The notes under the pieces are model-generated. The model saw only the letters and a list, made by a program, of their open reading frames with translations. It made no database searches and was not told where the DNA came from. Shown piece after piece: positions 14,658 to 23,381 of a stretch of 36,882 nucleotides of DNA (its first letter is position 1; every line of letters begins with the position of its first letter). Source of the stretch: Anaerolineae bacterium (GTDB taxonomy: Bacteria; Chloroflexota; Anaerolineae; J102); NCBI GenBank assembly GCA_015485435.1, contig WFTO01000222.1, positions 1 through 36,882 of the forward strand. Direction: 5' to 3'. The translations under genes were made by a program, and so were the position numbers.

Positions 14658-17600
14658 TCAGATTTTTTCGACTTTGACGGGGATTGCCTGTCGAGCATTG
14701 GAGCCGACCACAAAGTCAGCCAGGGTGGAAAATCCTTTCCGCGAGGGATCGGCAATGCCCAGGAGGTTGCTGGCGACGCCTTTGCCTCGCAAACCGCTGG
14801 CGTGCCACACTTTGTTCTCAATGGTCTCATCTCGGGCTCCCAGTCCCCAGTGACCATAGCCATGTTCAATGCCCACAGTACCGGGCCGAATGCCTTTGCG
14901 CACCGAAATCACACCTTCGACGCTGCCGCCAGGACTGGTGACCCGCACCCGATCGCCGCTACGCAAACCAAGCTTGATCGCATCACTTTGATGCATGACG
15001 ATGGCATTGCTGGGTTGTAATGCGGAAAGTCGTGGCGCACCTATGGACGGCGGAGACATCAATTGCGATTTTGTGGAGACCATTTTGAAGGGCCATTCCG
15101 AAGGAGGATACACTTCATCGATGGGGGTCTCATCAGCGAAAACAGGCTCTCGCCAGGTGGGAACGCCGACGAAGCGTTTACCGTTCATGCTGTTACGAGT
15201 CGTGCCCAATTTCTCATTGTAAATTTGTAGGGGTTTGCCGTAGCGATGAGTGAGCCAGTCACCTTGATACGCGTACTTTTCATCCTCAAAACGACCGCCA
15301 CGAGCCAGCACGTAAGCAACCTTGCGCTGTTCTTCCGGCTTGAGCACTGAAGTGATCTTGTCCCATATGCGCTCCACCCCCGTGAGCTGAAGTTCTTCAT
15401 CTGAAATATCGGGGACGGGTTCTTTGTCGAAGGCGGTATTGGCCGTAATACGCAGGAACCAATCTTCGGGATGGTTGAGTGGATGCAGGTTGCCATCCGC
15501 ATCAGGGATGGCGTCATCACCGAATCCAGGTAGCCCCATCTTCCTGGCTAGGGCGATGAGAAAGCTTTCCATACAAATGGGATCGCCATCAGGGGTTTTG
15601 GCCAGCGGGGGTTCCACCACGGGCCAGCGCACTGAATTCACCTTGGTGAGATACGCGGCCCAAGGATGCGCGTTGCCCCAGGTTTCGTAGAGCACCGTGT
15701 CAGGGACAATGTAATCGGCATAGGCGCTGGTCTCGTTGATGAAGGGATCGATGGCAATGATTAGGGGAATGATTTTGGGGTCAGCCATGGCTTTTTTGGC
15801 GCTCTCAAACAGGCCCGATTGCCCATAGAAGGGATTCGTGTTCCAAAAGATCATGGCTTTGATGGGATAAGGGTAGCCGCTGAGCGCGCCGTTGAGATAT
15901 TCGGGCTGGATAGCCATAGAGAATGGATACCAGGGCGCTTGTGCGGGATAAGGGTTTTGTCCTGCATCCTTTTTTCTCTTGAACTCGGTTGTTTTCTCAT
16001 AAGGAAAGCCACGACGACTGATGCGCACACCTTTGGGTTTGACTTTGCCCTCGAATTTGACCAGATTGTAGCGCGGTTTGGGCCCAAGATCTGCATAATG
16101 TCCGCCTCCAGCGCTGGTTCCACCCTTCCAGTTGAGATTACCGACCAGAGCATTGAGCATAACGATGGCGTAGGCGGTGTAAAATCCGGTGCTGTGCATG
16201 GTGCCCCCGTGGCAGTCAGCCACTGCTTTGCGACCATGGCTGGTGAATTCGTCGGCCAATTCCTCGATGGTTTCTACGGGGATGCCGCATCCGGCGCTGT
16301 ATTCTTCCAACGTACGGGAAAAGGCTTCTTCTTTTAACAGCTGCAGGCTGGTTTTCACAGCGACGTTTTCGCCGTTGATCGCCACAACGCCATCGTAAAA
16401 GAGGAGGGCAGGACCTGTGGCGTTGGCGTGGGCGACAGGCTGTCCGCTAGCTTCGTCAATAACCACAAAAGTGTCATTTTCCCCCTCTTCGGCCAGCCCC
16501 ACCTGTGATCCGCGCAAGAATTTTCCGAAATCCGGTCGATCCTCGTCCACGATGACCAGATGGGTGGCATTGGACCAGCTAGGCTCACCCGCAGCTTTGG
16601 CAGCATCTGCGTTGGGTTGGGCCAGGAAATGCGCATTATACCGTTCGTTCTCCAATATCCAACGGATCATACCCATGGCCAGAGCTGCATCGGTGCCTGG
16701 CTTCACCGGCACCCAGCGGCTGCGCGCCCCTGCAGCAATACTATCAGCATTGGTCAACACCGGATCCACCACTACATAGGTGAGCTTGCCGTCGCTTCGT
16801 CCCTCGGCCACCATCTTGCCCGAACGTTTGAAGGGGTTGCCGGCGTTGGCGGGCGCCGTGCCGATGGTGAGCAAAAATTCGGTGTTCTTGAAATCGGGTT
16901 TGAGATGAGGATACTTCTTCCAATCATCCAGCAATGCGGCATAGCCCGCTCGCATGGAAAGACCGCAATTGCCACGATGCCCCGTGAAATTGATGCTGCC
17001 AAAAGAAAGCACAGAGAAGCGTTTGGCCAATCCCAATCGTCCTTCCTTGAAACCAGCGATGAAGGCGAGTTGATTGGCTTTAGGGCCCAACTCCGGCGCT
17101 TCAGGGTCGATAGGGGTCTCCAGGTCGCGAATGGCGCGTAAACCATCCACATGGCCTTCGCCAAACAGATCGCCACCTTCGACCACCTCTTCCAGCAGCT
17201 GCTCGAAGGAGATAGGTTGCCATTGGCCGCTGCCGCGTGGTCCCACTCGTTTGAGCGGTGTCAGCACCCGATAGGGATCATAGAGTTTGTCCAATACGGC
17301 GTTGCCCCGCCCACATGCGGTGGAACGATGCTTCATGCCCTTATCCTGGTAGGCGCTAAGCATCAGGTAACTTTCTTTGATGGGGGTCTGGTAATCTAAG
17401 AAGGGGTCAGCGGAGAGGATATGATAGGGATTGCCGCTGACGCGCAACACTTTACCTGTCTGTTTGTCCACTCGTACGCGCACACCGCACAGCGTCGTGC
17501 AACCAACGCACACCGTATTGGCCAGATATTGATCTGGGTTGGGAGTCACCTTGCCCGTCTGTCGGTCTACGGTGAATTCCGGCTTGGGCGCATTTCCCGC

Positions 17601-17738
17601 CAGGGGGTCCAGAGGGTGAGCGCCAGCCCACCAGCCCTTACTGATGCCCTTAAGCGTGCTGGCATAGCCTGCACCAAACACTGTGAGCGCACCAGCAGCG
17701 CCCAACGCTTTGAAGAAATCACGTCGATTAAGAGTCAT
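14658..17738 (-). CDS. ttrA: Molybdopterin oxidoreductase catalytic subunit, TtrA-like (tetrathionate reductase type)
   Basis: A 1026-residue member of the DMSO-reductase family, exported folded by the TAT pathway (signal NRRDFFKALGAAGALTVFGAG). An Fe-S site is formed by C77, C80, C84 and a distant C142 (STACGRGNA); this long gap to the fourth cysteine is typical of TtrA and its relatives. The stretch PLKRVGPRGSGQW, then GGDLFGEGHVDGLRAI, is as in TtrA. RGNCGLSMRAGY probably contains the Mo-ligand region, and the C-terminal molybdopterin-binding domain starts near residue 900. The likely reaction is reduction of tetrathionate to thiosulfate outside the membrane; related enzymes reduce selenate or arsenate, so the substrate is not certain. 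The start ATG overlaps the ttrC-like stop (ATGA), with GGAGG in place. Neighbours TtrB, TtrC, a TorD chaperone and a sensor module support the call. Confidence 0.88.
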   Translation of the reverse strand: MTLNRRDFFKALGAAGALTVFGAGYASTLKGISKGWWAGAHPLDPLAGNAPKPEFTVDRQTGKVTPNPDQYLANTVCVGCTTLCGVRVRVDKQTGKVLRVSGNPYHILSADPFLDYQTPIKESYLMLSAYQDKGMKHRSTACGRGNAVLDKLYDPYRVLTPLKRVGPRGSGQWQPISFEQLLEEVVEGGDLFGEGHVDGLRAIRDLETPIDPEAPELGPKANQLAFIAGFKEGRLGLAKRFSVLSFGSINFTGHRGNCGLSMRAGYAALLDDWKKYPHLKPDFKNTEFLLTIGTAPANAGNPFKRSGKMVAEGRSDGKLTYVVVDPVLTNADSIAAGARSRWVPVKPGTDAALAMGMIRWILENERYNAHFLAQPNADAAKAAGEPSWSNATHLVIVDEDRPDFGKFLRGSQVGLAEEGENDTFVVIDEASGQPVAHANATGPALLFYDGVVAINGENVAVKTSLQLLKEEAFSRTLEEYSAGCGIPVETIEELADEFTSHGRKAVADCHGGTMHSTGFYTAYAIVMLNALVGNLNWKGGTSAGGGHYADLGPKPRYNLVKFEGKVKPKGVRISRRGFPYEKTTEFKRKKDAGQNPYPAQAPWYPFSMAIQPEYLNGALSGYPYPIKAMIFWNTNPFYGQSGLFESAKKAMADPKIIPLIIAIDPFINETSAYADYIVPDTVLYETWGNAHPWAAYLTKVNSVRWPVVEPPLAKTPDGDPICMESFLIALARKMGLPGFGDDAIPDADGNLHPLNHPEDWFLRITANTAFDKEPVPDISDEELQLTGVERIWDKITSVLKPEEQRKVAYVLARGGRFEDEKYAYQGDWLTHRYGKPLQIYNEKLGTTRNSMNGKRFVGVPTWREPVFADETPIDEVYPPSEWPFKMVSTKSQLMSPPSIGAPRLSALQPSNAIVMHQSDAIKLGLRSGDRVRVTSPGGSVEGVISVRKGIRPGTVGIEHGYGHWGLGARDETIENKVWHASGLRGKGVASNLLGIADPSRKGFSTLADFVVGSNARQAIPVKVEKI

Positions 17739-18952
17739 TGTACGCCTCCTTTGGGCAAAACAACAACTTGATCTTGAGCATCGAAAGCATCGTTTACAAC
17801 GTCATCTTCCGGTTCAGCCGCATCATAGTTGCGCCACGGCAAGAACCAGGTAAAAAGAATAAAAAGGAAAAGCCAGAACGCCCAGTTAGAAATCACCTGC
17901 ATTACCCCTTTGCTACCCCAAAATTCGGGGTGATATTGGTAAAACCCGGCTGTGGTCTTGGGAATCTCCTGACCCCCAATAACCGTGTCCCACCGAAACA
18001 ACCACACACCAGCGATGGTGACCAGCGCCGAAAGTATGAGGAGGGGACGGATGCGACGCAAGCGAGGAATGAGCATCACAAGGGCAGGGATCATCAGGGA
18101 AAGCACAATCTCAATAAGCACAGTCTCCGTGAAGCGCTCCCTAAACATGAAGCGGATGACCTCCAGATAGGAGCCATAGGAATAAAAGAAACCAATGCTA
18201 TACCAAAAGAGACGGATGGTAAGGTCGGTGATGATAGTCCAGCCCAACAATACGGCTAAGCGGTCGATGAGAGTCCAGTTAATGCGACCCTTCTCATTCC
18301 GCACCATAAGCCAGGTCAAAACCAACATAAAAGCGATACCGCTGACCATAGCCGATACCAGAAAGATAAGGGGCATAAGCGGAGTGTGCCACAAAGGCCG
18401 GGCCCGCACCACGCCCAGTATGTAGCCAGTGTAGCCATGCACCGCGATGGCGAAGGGAATGCCGATGGCTCCCAAAATGTAACTCCATTTGTGATCCCGT
18501 TTTTCGGTTTCGGATGTCACCTCATGAGAGCCCAGGGCCAGGAACGCATAGAATTTTTGTTTGCTGCCAGAAGCTTGCTGGGCTTTGCGGGCAAAACCGG
18601 CCCGAAATGCGTAGACGCCTTCCAGTGCGATAAGCAATGGATATGTCGTCAATAAAAAGACACCCCAACTCATAGGCGATGTGACATGGGTGTGATAAAA
18701 CAGGGAATAAAAACGCCCCTGCTGCTCCAAATCAGCGATCAGATTCAATGGAGCGGCTATCAGCACCGTAAAGGCCACGATGAGTGAGAGTTTGGCAATA
18801 GGACGATAGTGCTCATCGCCGAAGACATAGGTGAGGGCAGAAATGAGAAATGCGGCCGCACTCAGACCCGTAAAAAAGAAGTATTGGGGAATGGCTAAGC
18901 TCCAATCAACGCCATGGAGTGCGTTGATGATTTCAATAATGTACGGATTCAT
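17735..18952 (-). CDS. ttrC: NrfD/PsrC-family membrane anchor and quinol oxidase subunit, TtrC-like
   Basis: A 405-residue polytopic membrane protein of the NrfD family with about nine or ten hydrophobic segments, starting at WSLAIPQYFFFTGLSAAAFLISAL and including HGYTGYILGVVRARPLWHTPLMPLIFLVSA. In this family the protein oxidises quinol in the membrane and passes electrons to the Fe-S subunit. It is longer than Salmonella TtrC (about 340 residues); the extra length includes a soluble loop (about 120-155) and an acidic C-terminal tail (AAEPEDDVVNDAFDAQDQ). The start ATG overlaps the TtrB-like stop (ATGA), and AAAGGAG precedes it. Both overlaps suggest translational coupling across the B-C-A subunits. 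Confidence 0.88.
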   Translation of the reverse strand: MNPYIIEIINALHGVDWSLAIPQYFFFTGLSAAAFLISALTYVFGDEHYRPIAKLSLIVAFTVLIAAPLNLIADLEQQGRFYSLFYHTHVTSPMSWGVFLLTTYPLLIALEGVYAFRAGFARKAQQASGSKQKFYAFLALGSHEVTSETEKRDHKWSYILGAIGIPFAIAVHGYTGYILGVVRARPLWHTPLMPLIFLVSAMVSGIAFMLVLTWLMVRNEKGRINWTLIDRLAVLLGWTIITDLTIRLFWYSIGFFYSYGSYLEVIRFMFRERFTETVLIEIVLSLMIPALVMLIPRLRRIRPLLILSALVTIAGVWLFRWDTVIGGQEIPKTTAGFYQYHPEFWGSKGVMQVISNWAFWLFLFILFTWFLPWRNYDAAEPEDDVVNDAFDAQDQVVVLPKGGVQ

Positions 18953-19698
18953 GGTTGCGCCAGCTCCTTTTTCAGCTCTTCTTCGGTCCAGGGAACGGGT
19001 TCGCCGTTGACCTTGGCCTGAAGATAATCACTCAGACCGATGTAAAAAACCCGAGGATCGGTGCCCATTTCTGGTTTAAGCACCTGTGTGGCATGTTCTT
19101 TCAACAGTTGATTGATCTCGCTATTGGGATCGTTAAGATCGCCAAAAATGCGAGCTCCACCCACACAGGTCTCCACACAGGCGGGCAGCAAACCCGCCTC
19201 AGTGCGATGCACGCAGAATGTGCATTTGTCTGCCGTGTGGGTTTCAGGGTTGATGTAACGAGCATCGTATGGGCAGGCCTGCACACAATAAGCGCACCCG
19301 ATACAAACTTCGTTGTCCACCACCACTATGCCATCGCCACGTTTGTATGTGGCCTGCGTGGGACACACCTCCACGCAGGGGGGATTTTCGCAATGGTTGC
19401 ATAGGCGGGGCAGGGTGGCGCGACGGGCCGTATCGCCAAAATCGATCTCGTAGGTGGAAACGATTGTGCGATGGTAGCCCAGGGGCACATCATTTTCCAT
19501 GGAGCAAGCGACGCTGCACGCTTGGCAACCGATACACTTGCGCAGATCGATCAGCATGCCCCAACGGTGGCTGCTTTCACTGGGTTCATCAGGGTTGGCC
19601 GCCATCGCCTCCTGTTTTGGAACCATGACGGCCGTTGTCGCGGCAACAGCAGCCCCGCCTACCATGAATTTAAGAAATTCGCGGCGGTCTGTCTTCAT
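18949..19698 (-). CDS. ttrB: Four-cluster ferredoxin-type electron transfer subunit, TtrB-like
   Basis: A 249-residue protein with a twin-arginine signal (TDRREFLKFMVGGAAVAA). Sixteen cysteines lie in four groups expected to bind four [4Fe-4S] clusters: CIGCQACSVAC, CNHCENPPCVEVC, CIGCAYCVQAC and CTFCVHR with ACVETC. It would relay electrons from the membrane quinol subunit to the molybdenum site on the outer face of the membrane. It is the first structural gene of the B-C-A set, with AGGAGG five bases before ATG. A palindrome and a TACAAT -10 lie in the 125-base gap behind the regulator gene, so it probably has its own regulated promoter. Confidence 0.9.
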   Translation of the reverse strand: MKTDRREFLKFMVGGAAVAATTAVMVPKQEAMAANPDEPSESSHRWGMLIDLRKCIGCQACSVACSMENDVPLGYHRTIVSTYEIDFGDTARRATLPRLCNHCENPPCVEVCPTQATYKRGDGIVVVDNEVCIGCAYCVQACPYDARYINPETHTADKCTFCVHRTEAGLLPACVETCVGGARIFGDLNDPNSEINQLLKEHATQVLKPEMGTDPRVFYIGLSDYLQAKVNGEPVPWTEEELKKELAQP

Positions 19699-19743
19699 AC
19701 AACTCCTCCTGAAAAGATGGAAACAAGAACTATTGCTCCACCT

Positions 19744-19793
19744 ATTGTAAGATTTCCCACTATCAGAACTCTAAATATTCCCCCTCAAGTTCT
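19744..19793 (-). promoter_or_regulatory. Candidate activated promoter and operator in front of the ttrB-like gene
   Basis: AGAACT (19765-19770) and AGTTCT (19788-19793) form an inverted repeat with a 17-base AT-rich spacer. Read on the minus strand, TTTAGA also recurs with 21-base spacing. The -10-like TACAAT (19744-19749) has no -35 hexamer at the right distance; the palindrome edge covers that place. This is the layout expected for an activator-dependent promoter, and the OmpR-type regulator encoded just upstream is the natural candidate (inference). Confidence 0.45.
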
Positions 19794-19823
19794 AAAAATT
19801 TTCTATAAAATTCAGATTGTTGG

Positions 19824-20516
19824 CTATTCGCAACGCAAGCTGTATCCCACGCCCGGATAAGTGACGATCTCTGCATCCTTGGCGTGAGCCAACTTTTGCC
19901 GTAGTCGACCAATATAAATATGCAAATATTGATTGTTGCCCCGATACTCATCCCCCCACACACCAGCGAGCAGATAATCGTAGGTGAGCACCCGGTTCTT
20001 ATGGCGTAGCAACAACGTCAGCAGGTTGAATTCGGTGGGGGTTAGGCGGATTTCTTCATGTCCAATCCAACCCTGATGTGAGGCGACATCCACCGTCACG
20101 TCGCCCGCGCGCAACGGCACATCGGGCGGGGATGCGGTCGCACTCGACGCCCGGCGCAAGACGGCGCGCACGCGGGCCAGCAGCTCCTGCAGCCCGAATG
20201 GTTTGGTCAAATAGTCATCTACGCCGCTATCTAGCAATTCGACTTTTTTGGCTTCATCGCTCAGTGCGCTGAGAACGATGATGGGGGTGTGGCTCGATCG
20301 CCGCACAGCAGCCACAACCTGGGCGCCATCCACTTTGGGCATCATCAGATCAAGGATAATCAAATCAGGCGTTTCAGAGGCCAGCATATCCAGAGCGGCC
20401 TGACCGTCGCGAGCAATGAGCACGTCGTATCCCCGCGCTTTGAGGTTGACTGACACGAATTTAATGACGCTGGGATCGTCATCAACAAGGAGGATGCGGG
20501 TTTTGGCGGCTGTCAT
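19824..20516 (-). CDS. OmpR/PhoB-family response regulator
   Basis: A 230-residue two-component regulator. The receiver domain shows the acidic pocket VDDD (11-14), the phospho-acceptor Asp56 in LIILDLMMP and the lysine in LTKPFG. A winged-helix DNA-binding domain follows (about 130-228), with LTPTEFNLLTLLLRHKNRVLT and IYIGRLRQKL. The track ORF begins 54 residues earlier, inside the kinase gene; the family start MTAAKTRILLVDDD at 20516 fits better, although no strong ribosome site is seen. It lies 49 bases after the kinase gene and 125 bases before the ttrB-like gene, pointing to control of that operon. Salmonella TtrR is of another family (NarL/FixJ-like), so the regulator here was recruited independently. 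Confidence 0.93.
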   Translation of the reverse strand: MTAAKTRILLVDDDPSVIKFVSVNLKARGYDVLIARDGQAALDMLASETPDLIILDLMMPKVDGAQVVAAVRRSSHTPIIVLSALSDEAKKVELLDSGVDDYLTKPFGLQELLARVRAVLRRASSATASPPDVPLRAGDVTVDVASHQGWIGHEEIRLTPTEFNLLTLLLRHKNRVLTYDYLLAGVWGDEYRGNNQYLHIYIGRLRQKLAHAKDAEIVTYPGVGYSLRCE

Positions 20517-20565
20517 ACAGACGTTTTTGAAAGAAATGGATGGAAGGATGGCAACGTGATGCGTT

Positions 20566-22380
20566 TCAATGGATGCAAGGCAGTGTAAAATGAATGGTCG
20601 AACCTTCCCCAATCTGACTTTCGGCCCAAATGCGGCCGCCATGCGCTTGAACCAGCCCCTTACAAATGGCCAGCCCAAGCCCTGTTCCCGAGGTTTCGGG
20701 ATGATCGCCGCGATAGAAACGTTCGAAGAGATGAGGCAGCGCCTCAGGGGGAATGCCTGGGCCTTTGTCGTGAATATCGACCTGAATCATGTCATCCACT
20801 TTGTGAGCCGTGATGGTGATGGGGGCGCCTTCGGGCGTGTATTTGGTGATATTCTCGATGAGATTGCGCAGGATGTCAATGATCCGCTCTCGATCGCCGT
20901 CGATGGGAGGGAGATCATCAGGGATATCGACGTGCACCGGGCGTTCTCCTAACAAAGGTTGCATGCGTTCCAATGTCACCGAGACGAGGTGATGCAGGCT
21001 ACACGGGCCCCGTTGCAGGCGAAGGGTGCCCGCCTCCAGTTGCGCCATATCAAGCAACTGGTTCACCAGATCGCGTAGCTTATCCGCCTCTTCCACAATG
21101 GTCCGCAGAAAATCTTGTTGGGTGTCCTTGTCCCACGTCACATCTTCCAAAAGCAACGTTTCGGCAAATCCCTTGATGGAGGTGAGGGGTGTGCGCAATT
21201 CGTGGGAAACGGTCGCCAAAAATGCACTTTTCAACCGGTCCGCTTCCTGAGCTTGCTCCAGAGCGACCTGCAACTTTTCCGTACGCACCGCGACGAGGCC
21301 TTCCAATCCGCTGGCATACTGTTGCAACTCGGCAACCATTTGGTTGAATGCTCGGGCCAATTGGCCGATCTCATCCTGACGCTGAATGGCGCTCCGTCGA
21401 GAGAGATCGCCCTGGCCCACTGCGATGGCATCTTCGGAGAGTAGCGTGATGGGATGGGTGACGCTACGGGCGATGAACCATCCCGGAATGGCGCTGGCAG
21501 TCATGGCCAACATCACCCCCAAAAGCAGCCAGTAGAAAAGTGTGCGCACCGGCGCCAGGGCCTCGGACGCCGGCTGCTCCACCACCACCCACCATCCCAA
21601 TGCAGGAATGGCCTGGGCATTGCCCATCACGGGACGGTTCCAGGCGTCTCGATAGCGCGAGGGTAAGGGGGCGCCAGAGCGCAATGCCTGCATGAGAGGA
21701 GCCTCATCGATCCGCGTTTCGGCCAGTACAAGACTGTAATCGGGGTGGGCGAGTAGACGCCCAGAGGCATCAATAATATACATGACGCCCCCTTTTCCCA
21801 CCCGAAACGCGGTGACTTGATCCCACAATCCCCGCAGGCTTATGACGGCCATGAAATAGTGCTTAGGGCGTTGGCCGTATGGATCGCGACATGGCACGAA
21901 CACCGTCAGCAGTGGGGCGCCATTGGCAGAAAGTTGGACGGGCCCCCAGCTTACATCGCCATTCTTCGCTTTTAAAAACGCTTCATTGCCCGACAGATTC
22001 CGTAAATCCTCAGACGTAATAAGACGAATGCGAGAGACCCGGTTCATCTCCCGACCAGTTGCATCTAACAGGCTGATTTCTTGCGCCAAGGGGGCTTGAT
22101 GTATCAGGTGGCGTAAAATGCGATCTCGTTCAGCAGGCGAAACGCGACTCCAATCGGTGATTTCTGCGGAAGCCTGCAACAAAGAGACCACGTGCGTCAG
22201 CCTGGTTTCAATAAGAAGGGCCGCTCGTTTGGTCATTTCGCGCTGTGCAGCGCTGGCCGCCTGAACTTGCTGGGTGTAAAGGGTGTACAGGGAAAAACCG
22301 GCCAGCGCCAACATGGGCAGCAACGCGGCTAAGGCAGCCTGCACGATCATCCGAGTCTCTAGCCGTCGCCAGCGACTCAC
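20566..22380 (-). CDS. Membrane sensor histidine kinase with Cache-type extracytoplasmic domain
   Basis: A 604-residue kinase. It has a first membrane helix (about 12-36), a large outside domain (about 38-280) with double-Cache features (WGPVQLSANGAPLLTVFVP, VMYIIDASGRLLAHPD, LGWWVVVEQP), a second helix (about 281-304) and a HAMP domain (to about 356). HisKA follows with His393 in VSHELRTPLTSIKGF, then the ATPase domain with NLIENITKYTPEG, DKGPGIPPE, FERFYRG and TGTGLGLAICKG. It starts with GTG, overlapping the stop of the binding-protein gene (GTGA). It would phosphorylate the regulator encoded next. The signal may come from a Cache ligand, from the lipoprotein partner, or both. Confidence 0.93.
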   Translation of the reverse strand: MSRWRRLETRMIVQAALAALLPMLALAGFSLYTLYTQQVQAASAAQREMTKRAALLIETRLTHVVSLLQASAEITDWSRVSPAERDRILRHLIHQAPLAQEISLLDATGREMNRVSRIRLITSEDLRNLSGNEAFLKAKNGDVSWGPVQLSANGAPLLTVFVPCRDPYGQRPKHYFMAVISLRGLWDQVTAFRVGKGGVMYIIDASGRLLAHPDYSLVLAETRIDEAPLMQALRSGAPLPSRYRDAWNRPVMGNAQAIPALGWWVVVEQPASEALAPVRTLFYWLLLGVMLAMTASAIPGWFIARSVTHPITLLSEDAIAVGQGDLSRRSAIQRQDEIGQLARAFNQMVAELQQYASGLEGLVAVRTEKLQVALEQAQEADRLKSAFLATVSHELRTPLTSIKGFAETLLLEDVTWDKDTQQDFLRTIVEEADKLRDLVNQLLDMAQLEAGTLRLQRGPCSLHHLVSVTLERMQPLLGERPVHVDIPDDLPPIDGDRERIIDILRNLIENITKYTPEGAPITITAHKVDDMIQVDIHDKGPGIPPEALPHLFERFYRGDHPETSGTGLGLAICKGLVQAHGGRIWAESQIGEGSTIHFTLPCIH

Positions 22381-23381
22381 GGCGTCTCCTCCGGGAAGAA
22401 CTGGTCCCCCAGTCGCACTGTATCCTCATCGAGATGAAGTCCCATCTCGCGGGCGGTTTGCATATTGATGCTAAATTCGGGTGTGTCAGGAAATTCCACG
22501 GGGATATCTCCCGCCGGAACGCCACTGAGCGCTTTGTCAACCAAACGCGCAGCCTGATACCCCATGCTTTGGAAAGAGGCGCCATACGCGGCCAGTCCTC
22601 CTGCGGCTACAATGTCTTGATTGAGGCCCATAATGGGAATACGCGCTCGTGATGCAGCGGGCAGCAGTACGGTGGGCAAGGCGTTCTCTAGAGTGTAGCA
22701 AGGAGTGACGAGGATGGCGTCGGCCATGCCCGGTTGTAGTGCATTGGCAAAGCGTTCCAGCGATGCCTCACCATCCACGGGCTGAGGGATCAGGGTGAGA
22801 TTTAGTCGTGTGGCTGCCCATTGCGCTTCCCTCAATGCAGCCAGGCTTGGCGTGATATTGGGACTGTACAACACCAACACGCGTTGCGTTGCAGGCAACA
22901 ACAAGGTCAAAAATTCCAACCGCTTGCTGGTGATCTCGATGTAGCCATTGTCAACGCCGGTCATGTTGTGACCTGGATGCTGGAAACTTTCCACTACACC
23001 CCAGTCTACGGTCGCGGCCACGCCGATGAATACGATGGGTGGGCCATCATTCGTTGCCAGCTTTTTGGCTGTTTGCGTCTCCACCCCACCGAGTGTAACG
23101 AGGACATCGGGATGCTGCATTAGAGCCTGTTGCGTTAGATCGGGTAAGCGGTCCCCTTGATTTTCGGCGTTGAATATCGTCACAATCAGATTTTCGCCTG
23201 GTCGGTACCCGCGATCGGCCAGTCCCTTTTCCAAACTCTCCGCCTTAACCAATCGCGATTGCCCTGAAGCGATCACAGCAAGATGGTAAACGGCGGAGGA
23301 TGACGTGGCGGATTGGGTGCATCCAGAGAAAAGGAATGTCGCCAACGTGACAAGCGCAACAAGAAAATAGCGAAATGTCAT
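22377..23381 (-). CDS. Periplasmic/extracytoplasmic binding lipoprotein, ABC_sub_bind family
   Basis: A 334-residue lipoprotein (signal peptide ending in lipobox LFSGC). The mature part resembles the ABC_sub_bind (TrpX/PF04392-like) periplasmic binding fold: LAVIASGQSRLVKAESLEKGL, DVLVTLGGVETQTAKKL, PPIVFIGVAATVDWGVV, NMTGVDNGYIEITSKRLEFL, PIMGLNQDIVAAGGLAAYG. No ABC permease or ATPase gene is next to it; instead it is fused by overlap (GTGA) to a histidine kinase gene. That suggests a sensory role, presenting a ligand to the kinase, much as TtrS of Salmonella carries a binding-protein domain. It is the first gene of the minus-strand respiratory locus. The ligand is unknown; tetrathionate or another electron acceptor is an inference. 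Confidence 0.88.
   Translation of the reverse strand: MTFRYFLVALVTLATFLFSGCTQSATSSSAVYHLAVIASGQSRLVKAESLEKGLADRGYRPGENLIVTIFNAENQGDRLPDLTQQALMQHPDVLVTLGGVETQTAKKLATNDGPPIVFIGVAATVDWGVVESFQHPGHNMTGVDNGYIEITSKRLEFLTLLLPATQRVLVLYSPNITPSLAALREAQWAATRLNLTLIPQPVDGEASLERFANALQPGMADAILVTPCYTLENALPTVLLPAASRARIPIMGLNQDIVAAGGLAAYGASFQSMGYQAARLVDKALSGVPAGDIPVEFPDTPEFSINMQTAREMGLHLDEDTVRLGDQFFPEETP

Noticed and set aside
20517-20678. N-terminal extension of the response regulator in the ORF track
   Set aside because: The extra 54 residues overlap the end of the kinase gene in another frame and are not part of the receiver domain.
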